From Antitrichia curtipendula (taxonomy: Eukaryota; Streptophyta; Bryopsida; Hypnales; Leucodontaceae): a stretch of 64,000 nt of DNA. The translations under genes and the position numbers were made by a program. The stretch is taken from the NCBI GenBank assembly GCA_951230915.1, contig OX579633.1:1550001-1614000 (forward strand). The letters run 5' to 3'. Position 1 is the first letter of the stretch, and every line of letters starts with the position of its first letter. Of this stretch, positions 1 to 10,200 are shown piece by piece. A model generated the notes under the pieces. That model ran no database searches, was not told the DNA's origin, and saw only the letters and a program-made list of their open reading frames with translations.

Positions 1-1
1 G

Positions 2-2368
2 TTCAAGTGCCCAAAGATTGCTGAAATGATGACATTCCATGAAAACAATAAGTCGGAGGATGATTTCATGAGGTCAGTGGTAGATGGAGAGCAGTGGCAG
101 CACGTAGACCAAAAATACCCTGATTTTGCTTCAGTTCCTACAAATCTACGTATAGGTCTCATAGGGGATGGGGTGAACCCTTATGGTAACCAATCGACAA
201 AGCACTTTGTGTGGCCTTTTCTGATTGCCATTTATAATTTGCCTCCGTGGTTGACTAGCAAAACCTTTTTTTTAAAGCTGGTTCTTTTAATTCCCGGTCC
301 TAGAGCACCATCAGCGGATTGCATGGACATATATTTGGAACCCCTTGTAGAAGATTTATTGACATTGTGGGAGGGTGTTCCTGCTGTGGACATGTTCAAA
401 TGGATTGGTCGTCGATGTTTCAAGTTGAGGGCAATACTGATGTGGTTTGTTCACGACTTCCCTGCTTACGGTCTACTTTCCGGGCAACAAGTGAAAGGGT
501 ACAAAGGTTGTCCATTGTGTGGAGAAGATACATGTGCGGAGCATTCTTCCATTTTGAGGAAGATGGTTTATCTAGGTGCAAGGTGGTTTCTTGACGTGGA
601 CCATGTCTTTAGAAATGCAAGACGAGCTTTCAATGGCCAGACAGAGAGGGCTCCGACTCCCCAGCGTCAAACAGGCGACCAAATATATCGCAATGGTCTC
701 GAAAGAGAGAAATTTCTAAATGAAGGTGGACCAGAGGACTCAGAGGACGACCCGGTGAGGAAACATGGAGTGAAACGGCTGAGTATATTCTTCAAATTGC
801 CTTACTGGATGGTAAGTCATTGGCTACCTGTTCCGTAAAGTATGTGTAACATGAAATTGGTTGTCAGTAGTCCTTCAGTTCTACTGAAAACATTTTAAGA
901 ATATTTGATGTACATGCGAATAAGTGAATACGACGTTTCTGTGCAAATAACGGACACGCACATGTAATTTTCTTAAAGATTGAAACTATAAGTTGTTGTA
1001 TTTGTGTTCATTTGCCGTTAAGTGAAGTAGTTACCTTCAAAGAAACCAAAGAGATGAAGTTCTGGATAGAAGACTATAGCTTCGTAGACTGATTTTCTAA
1101 CATGAGAGGATTGAAAGTAACTTAGTAATGGAAAAGACATGCAGAAACGTCTTATAATAATGTCATACAATGTCCAGTCTTCAAAATGTTACCTCGGCAT
1201 TGGTCACAAACTTAGAAGGAAAGGAAGGAAAGCATGTGGGTATTCAGAAGTAAGTTACGAAGCAGACTATGTTTCTCAGGTCAGAGTGCTTTGTTGAAGA
1301 GCTTACAAGTTTGTATTCAAATTGGCAGTTGTTATATCTCTGTGCAAAAAAGAAGAATATGACATCAGTGGGTTTCTTCATTTTCTGGGGAGATAGGGAA
1401 AAGCCTTTTTGAATAGGGTTTCTGTTGAAAGAAGAAGCTTGCCGGCTGAATATTGTTTTTGTTGCTGTAGAGTCATCCTTGCAGGCACACCTTAGACGTC
1501 ATACACTGCGAGAAGAACATTTGCGAAACAATATTGAAGTACCTTTTGGGAGATAATGATACAACAACTGTCAAGCTGGACTTGCAAGACAGATGTGTAA
1601 GGGAGCACCTCTGGCTTCAAGAAACATCTCCGGGAAGCAATAAGTTTGTAATGCCACATGCGGAGTATGTTCTTTCCGACGCTGACAAGGCGGAGTTCAT
1701 GCAGACACTGAGAAATTTGAAGACACCAAGTTCATACGTATCCAATCTTCGTGAAAAAATTGAGAAGGGAAAACTTCGTGGACTGAAGTCATATGATTTT
1801 CATGTGATCATGCAACAAATTCTTCCGGTCTGTGTGCGGAACATTGAGAATCAGGAACTAGCTTCAGCGATCATCAGATTGAGCCAAGTTTTCCAAAGAG
1901 TTTGTGAGAAGACCGTTAGCAAGAACTCCAAGAATGGGTTGTTACGAGACGTAGCGGAGACCATGGTGTTACTGGAGAAACAACTGCCCCCCTCAGCGTT
2001 CACAATTATGATGCATTTGCCTTACCACATCGTACAAGAATTATACATCTGTGGTCCTGTTCAGAATTGTTGGATGTATCCGTATGAGCGTTACTATAAA
2101 GGACTCAAAATTTTGTGAGGAATCTTGCGAAACCCGAAGGCAGCATGACCGCAAGTTACGAGCTGGAAGAAGCTGCAGGATACGTGACGGAGTACATGTT
2201 GAATTACACGTCAACAAGTAGTAGGGTTTGGGATTCGCAAAAGGATCCCAGCATGGTAGATGAAGTCTTGGAGGGCCATGGAGTGACGAGGTCACTAACA
2301 GATGAAAGGCGGGACTTATTTCACAACTTTGTCATTAACACGTCCGGAGACTTGGAAGAGCATCAACA
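2..2368 (+). pseudogene. CACTA (En/Spm) transposase, tnp2 + DUF4218, broken, 5' end outside window
   Basis: This is the transposase of a CACTA-type DNA transposon, which would cut and reinsert the element. The frame is already open at base 2, so the gene starts upstream. The first exon (to 811) reads as tnp2: KYPDFASVPTNLRIGLIGDG, then the NPYG and GPRAPS blocks, ending SIFFKLPYWM before a GTAAGT donor. Exon 2 (from 1471, after TGTAG) resumes in phase 0 with HTLDVIHCEKNICETILK, the expected tnp2 continuation. DUF4218 follows (LPPSAFTIMMHLPYHIVQEL, then PYERYYKGLK). Near 2110 the frame breaks: one A appears lost from an A-run, and RNLAKPEGSM continues in another frame, with a donor GTAAGT at 2369. 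The frameshift makes it a pseudogene in this reading. tnp2 and DUF4218 assignments rest on recognised family motifs. Confidence 0.85.
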
Positions 2369-2778
2369 GTAAGTGATTGTTGAGTTCTCTTGAATTGTTT
2401 TTGTTTATCTTCGGTCCTTCAACTCCGGGTACAATTGGAAATAGGAACCCAATTATCAAAATCTCTAGTGCAGTTCATAGATCAGTTGAAGTAGAAAACC
2501 ACAGTTGACTGAAATGCACAGTAATTTTATCGAATTAGACACTATTGTTTCTCTTGAATTTGCAGAGAACTGATGGACTTCAATTTCGAATGATCAAATG
2601 TCACGTTTGACTTTGTCAGAAGAACGTAGAAGTGGACGGAAATGTTGAACAACACGTTAGTATTCGAAGAATACAACGGTCAATATCAGTGTTGTACATG
2701 TAATGAACGCGAAGACTGTAACTGTGAAAGACCTGTTTCAATTGAAAAGAACACACTGGAGTACATGGAAAAAGTCCA

Positions 2779-3363
2779 GTGGGTAGGAATGGAGAAGTCG
2801 AAGGTACTGAACAAAATGCATTTCCATTGTGTAGACGTTATGAGGAGGCGAAGGCAGATGTCATGGAGCACAGGAGAGTTTGGCGTCGTAGACATCCACA
2901 CAGGAGCGGAAGAAGAGGACTTGCTTTTCCTGAAAATTTATCAAAAGTTCCTGAGTTCCCGAAATGGTTGGAAGATGATGTAAAATGTGCAGAGGAGGGT
3001 GGATTGCAAGTTCCAGACACTGTGAAAGATATATCTATTCCACCGCAATATAATTGCAAGAAGTTTAAAAGTATATGGGCATTCGGTTGCCATTATCGAG
3101 TGGCAAGTTGTGAGAGGACTTTACGAACTCAAGACTCAGGAGTGGCCGCTACTTTTACAAGACCGTGGCGATCTAGCGCAATAGATCAAAATTTTGTGGA
3201 AGCAGACATCGAATATATAGGTGAATTGGAAGAAATTGTGGAGTTGGACTACCGACGGACTTGTGTTGTTGTTTTCGTCTGTAGGTGGATAAGAGCGCAC
3301 TATAGAGGAGCCAATGCAAGTGTTCGAAGAGACAAGTGGGGATTCACCCTCGCGAATTTCTGA
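2779..3363 (+). pseudogene. DUF4216-like segment of the same CACTA transposase
   Basis: An open frame whose second half resembles the DUF4216 region that normally follows DUF4218 in CACTA transposases. Visible pieces are FKSIWAFGCHYRVASCERTL, RTQDSGVAA, YIGELEEIVELDY and VVVFVCRWIRAHYRG...DKWGFTLANF, in the expected order. The link from the DUF4218 exon passes through several stops between 2566 and 2780, so no intact coding path is visible. It supports a decayed autonomous element rather than an active one. The first roughly 30 codons of the frame are doubtful, since an overlapping frame at 2642-2983 is also open. Confidence 0.7.
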
Positions 3364-3489
3364 ACTTGTTAGGGGTTCAGTAAAGAGTCTTTTGCTTTTC
3401 TAAAGCATTGCCAACAAATTTTTTTCAGTGACGCCTCAGAGTGCTCTGGCTGGAGAGTCGTCCTCTGACGTGATGTTCGAGGCAGACGA

Positions 3490-3708
3490 GTGCAGAATGC
3501 AAGTGAGGAACCCGAGAATTCCCAAATTTTTCAAAGAGGATATGACAATGACTACGAAGGCCTTCGTTCTCCAGAAATGATTTTGGAAGAGGCTCCTCCT
3601 TGTTCAGTTGTAGGAAGAGAGGTAGAGGGAGAAGATATACGGCAAGAAAGAGTGCAAGAAGAAGAGTTATTTGACCGGGATGTGGGAGACTCGTCGGACT
3701 CGAATTGA
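3490..3708 (+). CDS. Possible acidic C-terminal exon of the CACTA transposase
   Basis: A short acidic reading frame with many Glu and Asp residues (GREVEGEDIRQERVQEEELF, ending DVGDSSDSN and a stop). Tnp2-type proteins often end in an acidic, low-complexity tail after DUF4216, and the frame lies at the right distance after a gap at 3364-3430 that ends in a T-rich, acceptor-like stretch. There is no domain to confirm it, and it could be chance. Confidence 0.3.
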   Translation: MQNASEEPENSQIFQRGYDNDYEGLRSPEMILEEAPPCSVVGREVEGEDIRQERVQEEELFDRDVGDSSDSN

Positions 3709-3710
3709 AT

Positions 3711-6610
3711 GCGGAGTTACAGGTATTCATGAGTTTCAATCTTTTCAATGAACAGTAAGGTTTACAGAAATGTTCTTAGTTTTTCCGACATTCTAGATCT
3801 GTGGAATTGATGACGTTCAAAGGAAGATAACTACGTAGCAAATTTCGAGCACTGGAAGTTGCAGTTCTGCAATCCAACATTCATGTCACTACGAAGCAAG
3901 TAAATTCTTTACTCATCGTCAATGAGCAGTGAACAGTTTGGTAGGTACATTTCTTCTTTACTAGGGTCAGTAGTGAATTCTCAGCTTCAATGAATGACAA
4001 CTGAATATGTGAGTAGTCATGAATTTCTACGGCAGAGTACAAGAAAGGAATTGGACAAACAGGTGATGAAAATGACTGCTTCCATATAGGACAATAATTA
4101 CTAGTTTTAGTAGATAGCTTTGTTTTTCACAGCGATTTCTGATACACTATGGAATGTTCTCTCTAAGGTTCAAATAAGCAGTACAGCAAGGTATGCGAGG
4201 AGGCGTTCCGAATAAAAAACTGTGAGGAAGTGCGAAGGACTCCGTGGGTAGTCGAGCTGAAACCTTGTTTATGGTGATTAACTTTCCAGTGTTTCTGAAT
4301 GTGTAGGCATTTGTGGAAGAGCATTTCAGGTCGTGTGATGGATTTGTCATGTACAACTTCTGAAGAAGTAAGTGAGCAATACGGTTGACGTCAGGAGGCA
4401 TTTGATTTACATTTTATCTGGGATTCTAGGGTAATTAGTGCATGTTTGGAAGCTTCATTTGTAGGATTGTCGGACTGAAGCTTCTATTTCTGAAAGTCTC
4501 GAACATGTGGATTTGTGGACATGTACATGCTAGAAATTATGTGTGTTATCACTTGTGAGTGCAGTGATGGAAGGCGGCGTGCAATGCAAACATAGAGCAT
4601 GGGAAAGTGAAGACGCATGAAAGGTGAGTCACATTTGTGAAAGATCATGCAGCTATGTCACTATGTGGCTTTTGGTAAGATGAAAAAGTTGTTTGTTGAA
4701 TGATTTGTGAGTGCATTGTGCTTGTGGAATCTTGCATTACTGGGATGGGCCCTTATTCAAGAAACGGTGATTATATTGGGAATTAAACATTTGGAAGGCA
4801 TGATTGACTGCAATGTTCAGAGAATTAATTAAGTTGTTGAGAAATATAGGTATGTCCTTGTCGATAATTGACAAACTTGAAATTGTAATTTGAAGAGGGT
4901 ATAGAACTTTCGGAGAGAAGCACTTCTTGTAACTGAAGTGAAATTCAGTTTGTTTTGAAGTCAAGAATTCGAAGTTGTTTTCAAAGTTTTTTATAGATGT
5001 GAACAAAATTTTGTTACACAGTCAGTGAATGACACTGTGGACATGTTGTGCGGAGGAAGAGCGAGCTGAATAGAAGAAGACAATAATAATGAAGAAGGCG
5101 AACAGGTTTTTCAGTATAGATAATATGATACAGTGCAAAGTCACTTGTTCAGTGTAGACACCAGAAGAGAGAGCGAGGCTTGTTGAAGGAATGTGAATTA
5201 TTGAGAATTTGAAATACAAAGTATGACAGCGTTCAATATTTGGTTACTAGAAATATACAGAAGAGTGTCAAATTATTTTTGTAAGTATAAACATGCGAAG
5301 ACTTTGTGTGCAATACTTACAGAACAACAGAAAGCATCGTGCGAACTGTTTGTGTAGTATGCACTTAGCAGCAAACCAAAAATCCAGGATTTTTAAAACA
5401 TATGTGGCACATGCTTTCTAATTTCGTAGATTGGGTTTGGATGTCGGATATGTTTTGTGATGTGCAGGGTTCCGGTGCATTCAGAACTTGGGGCAGTAGG
5501 TGAGGAAGCTCAACTCATGTACACGATGTAGGACAACTGCGAAGGCTAGCAGAGGGATTTCGAAAATTTCCACGAAGGAAGCTCCATCGTCACGGTATTT
5601 TCACAGTAAGTATGTAGTGTTTATGAGAAATACAACAGGACTCCGTGTACAGAATAGATGGACTTGTCATGCTTCATCCGGAAGACTTCCATGTTCCCGT
5701 GATCTACGAAGTATCTTCTGGAATCTACTAAAAAGGTATCGCATTATATAAAAATCCAAGAGGCCTTCTTTCAAATTCGTGCACAGAAGTTTGGTTCTTT
5801 GGTTTTAACTTCGTTGTTTTATGTATGTTCAGCAAATGTTATACAAGTACAGTGCTATGCATGTAGGAATATGAAATTCTGTGCAATGTTGAACGTATGG
5901 AACATGTGCAGCGCTTGTTATTGTAACAAATGTAGACGAAAACAGTGATTGCAGTTCAAGAGTCTGGAATGTAGATGAGGACATGTGCGCAGCAATAGAA
6001 ATTAATCAGTGGAGCAAGTGGTTCTGAGTAGAGATTTTAAGCTGCAACTGCAGGCGACCAAGTGTAGACATTTGAATGTCAATAAAATTTAGAATGCAAT
6101 GATACAGAAAAAAAATTGATCCAAGTTCGGTGTACATTTCATGCAAAATATTTTTTAATCGTACAATACAATCCTAATTGCCATATACATACATTCACTG
6201 CCTGGTATTTTGAGACTTTTATATGAAATCAAAGTGCACGTACGTGATGTTGTATAATTTGTTTGATATAATGTTCAAAAACAAACTGTATTGTCAGTTT
6301 CATCTTTCATTTACTCCTGATGCATTTTCACATGAAAAGATAAAGAAAATGATGTAATGATAAACCAACAGGAAACCAATCAGTAAGCCTCGTTACCTTA
6401 GAACCAAAATGAAATATGTTGGTTCATACTTAGGAAAATAAATTTTCCTACAGAAATTCATTTTTCTCTTGGTCCCAACACATTTCTCTTACTTCTGTCT
6501 TGGTCATAGCCATCTCTCCCGTAGTGAGAGATCCAGATGACAAAATAAAAGTAGTTCCACAAATGTAAATGTCTGTCACAATAAAATATGAAACAAATAT
6601 CACTAAGGTA
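3711..6610. other. AT-rich stretch without a supportable gene
   Basis: About 2.9 kb with only short scattered open frames (for example 4147-4401 minus and 5500-5751 plus) that show no recognisable domain. It may include the 3' non-coding and subterminal part of the CACTA element to the left, but no right terminal inverted repeat could be located. Confidence 0.5.
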
Positions 6611-6613
6611 GGA

Positions 6614-7174
6614 CATCTGGATCAATCCAGATGATGCTCCCATAGTAGGACACCTTGAGAATAGCATCCAGAATACAACACAGCGTACTTCAGTAGCGCG
6701 GAATGATAGCAAATTAGTCCATGTACTCATCTGAAAATTACGAGATACATTCCAAGCCATCTGGAGTGATCCAGATGGTAGTCCCAGGATATGAAACGGC
6801 TAGTGAATCACATACTACATTCGTAGTGTGGAATGACAGTGATTAGTCCATTCACTGAAATTCTTGGTCATCTGGAGTGATCCAGATGATAGACTCACAA
6901 TCAGAAGTAACGAGTAACTTCAGTATTACCCAGTGGCGTGGAATAATAGCGATCACATAACTTACCAATATCGACATCCGGGAATGGCAAGTTGCGTCCC
7001 CTCTCATCTGGAGTGATCCAGATGGTAGTCTCAGGATTAGGAGTACCGAATGATTACTGCCACCGTTCATAAACAATTCCACAATCTGAAGAAATATTAA
7101 TTGTCTCATAGAAACGCACGCAGTGAGGCATGCCAAAGGCATACTTCATTCAGTCATCTGGAGTGGTCCAGATG
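6614..7174. repeat. Array of five 20-bp palindromes in degenerate tandem units
   Basis: Five near-identical palindromes occur at 6614-6633, 6758-6777, 6869-6888, 7005-7024 and 7155-7174. The consensus is CATCTGGAGTGATCCAGATG, with arms CATCTGG/CCAGATG and a 6-base centre. Variants are ATCAAT in the first centre and AGTGGT in the last. Spacings are 144, 111, 136 and 150 bases. Material between them also repeats loosely: a GTGGAATGAYAG-like block followed by GATTAGTCC recurs between palindromes. The array lies just upstream of the ParB-like/HAD gene. It could be a transposon subterminal region, a protein-binding array or a promoter; the sequence alone does not decide. Confidence 0.9.
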
Positions 7175-7248
7175 ACTAAGGTGTGAAAAGAATCTGATGG
7201 ACCACGGTACAAATAAGTGAACTAACCGGCATTGTTGAATTGATGCAG

Positions 7249-10200
7249 TGATGAGTTCCTTCAAGAGGGTCCAGACGACGCCTGCCCAGTGAAACTTGCT
7301 CCCTACTGTGACGGGTGGATTCATACATTCTGTTATGTCGGAAAATTACACCCCGCAGCAGTCTATAGGTGCTTGAAAAAGGTCACGGAATGGGGGGTTC
7401 AGTGGAAGCAGGAAGCAGATGGCCGCGTGCGGATCGTTCCGAAACTCATGAATGATATGAAAGTGCACCGTGACAGTGGTCTTGAAATTCAAGAAATGTA
7501 GGGACTTGACAATGACACCGTGCTCTTGGTCATTGAGGAGAAAGTTCCGGGATCGGGTGGAACGAAAATATACGGGTTAATCCTAGATTATAGTATGATG
7601 GAGCTAAGTCATTGCGAATCACTGCTGTCACAAGCATTACTGGATACCAAAGACGACATCCCGAAGTGGACACCCAAAGAAATGGAAGTCCAGTGGGGGC
7701 TCATTGTAGAGGCTCGCGATGATACAAATCCCTCACAAGCTATAGTACCGGTGACAGCTGCAACACCGTCGCCAAAGAAGAAGGGAAAGAAGCGGGCATC
7801 ACTTGTTGGAGCGCCAGGAGACAAAACTGCTTCCGACGCTGCTGCTAGTAAACTTACAATTTCCGCGTGTGTTGCAATGAAGGAAGCTGAGATTAAGAAG
7901 CTTGACAACAAGCAAATGAAGGTGATGAAGGCATTGTACAAGACTCACTTCGACTGCATGTACAAATGGAAGAAACAACCATTCGTCAACGCCGCTGGTG
8001 AAACCCTCCGAGTACATTTTGACTACCTGCACAAAGGTCCACCAGGTTTCCTAGTGTATCGTGGCATTGAAGACACTCGATTGCCTGGAATTATAAACAA
8101 GGCGCGCTTGGAAACCAATTTCGATGCAGATTGGAGGGTCATCACAGTCCTTCCCATAAAGTTAGGATCGTACGGTGCAGAAGGGAAGGCAAGCTACTTT
8201 GACACCCGCCCGAAGGTTGATTCCATTACGAGCAATACCAACTACTATATTATTGGGGGCCAACACACTGTGGAGGCATATAGGACTCTGGTGTTGCAAG
8301 GAGAATTTTCCGAGGCTGATGTCAAGGACGCGTCGTGCTTCAAAATCATTCCAATATTTGCTACAAGAAGCAAATTCTCGGACATCATACACCTCTCCCG
8401 AGCTCTTAATCAGAATGTCGCCGGAGAACAGAAGGAGCAGTCATTCACGAAGCAACTTCAAATTGCCAGAGTCAAATGGAAGGAGATGGGAAGTCCTCAG
8501 CCCGCGTACGGTGGCCGAGCGCACACCCCTGCTTATCTGGTATGTTTCAAAGTTAATTTTGAATTGTGGTCTACCGATTTTCATGGTGGACTGTAATTCA
8601 TACTGCAACCATCTGGATCATTCCAAATGGTCATGTTTAACACTCCAATGTTGCTGCTGACATGAGTGTTGGAAATCATCCTCTTGATCGCACAGAGTAA
8701 GACATTTGGTGTTAGACTATAGGGATTGTCGTATTCAATCACTTCATTTGGATCACTCCAGATGGTTTTGTGGGTTGTTGCTAATGCCGTTCGGATGTTC
8801 ATTTCTGACGCAAGTAGAAGTCGTTCTTCTCGCAAGAGTTCTTCCCACTCATTTCAACCATCTTCACCTCCATGAAAAGGACCGAATCCGCAGAATCGAA
8901 AACCCCGTTGTTATTTATGGAGGATGACGCCGACATAAACAAGTGGATACAGATTGAAGCGGACTACTTGCAATACAAGCTCCCCGGTAATGAGGACAAA
9001 CTACCCGATCCTTCGAAGGGATCGCGGAAGCCATTGAGTCTCCATGATTTCAAGACTCTTTATGGGCTTCGGAAAGAAGACATCAATTTCCTGGCGGATC
9101 AGGTGCAAGCACAAGAGATTTGTGTGAAGAGCTCGAAGGCTAAGCGAAGAGGCATGGCCCCTTCATTGCCGACTCTTGCGGAGGCCGGCTCTAGAGAGAG
9201 GTATATCCGCATCATGAAGAATGAAATGATGTCCCACTACCGGAAAGTCCATCTTCCCAGTAAGAAGCCAGAGTATTATCAATACCCAGAAGCTGAATGG
9301 GAGAATTTAGCCACGGAGAAGAAAGTTGGCCGTGCAAAATTACAACTGTGGGTTGATAGAGCTTTGGCATCGGAGATCGGAAAGATTTGGCTCAACGGTT
9401 GATTGAAGGGTTTGAACAAGACATGTGACCCTTCCGACTGTCCGAAATCTGTGATAGAAATGTGGGAAGAATTCATTAAGGCACGAGCCCAAGTTGCGGT
9501 GGCAGAGGCGATGGAGAAGGGATTTGCTGAGAAGTACCTGTCGAAGATCATGGACGTGAACATGTGGAATATAAGCGGAATTCTTATGCAACCAGATGTT
9601 ATAGCTTGGCGTGGCGAGGGTAAAAGGCACTTGTATTTGTGGTATATGTTCAAAGCCACGAATACCGGACCACGGGCCAAGATTTTGGAGGACCGTAATC
9701 TACGTCAACTGTTTGATGCCCTCGAATGCCAAGAGAAGAAGGTCACTTCAGTTCGATCCCCTACCGTTATCATGACAGACGCGCAGGGTTTCCACGAGGT
9801 TGTGGCTCACCTGTACAAAAGAAAGTTGGAGTTAGCACATCAACTTTGGGACTGGCATGTTGTTCACTATATTGCGGGCCCAAAAGATGGCTTTCCCGAA
9901 ACTGCGACTAGAAGCGGGTTTGTGGTGTTCGTGATTTTCTGCTTTGGGTACAATGAAGCAAAGAGCGCTCGGAGCCGATTCAATTACTACTTCCCCTCTC
10001 AGCAAGCGTTCGAAGCTGTGTACAGGTCAAAAGATATTCCAGAGGATGTTAGCTCATATAAGCGTCGTGGTGTACCATATCTGAGGGCGAACTTTGCACT
10101 TGTGTTATTTGGAGGGTTAATGCGGGATGACATGGTGCTTGTCAACGTGAACGGGGGTGCTGAGATTACCCACCTGGGACTGGTAGGGACAATCAAAAAC

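Noticed and set aside
5500..5751. Basic 83-codon frame downstream of the CACTA remains
   Set aside because: No domain, no splice or promoter support, and composition like the surroundings.
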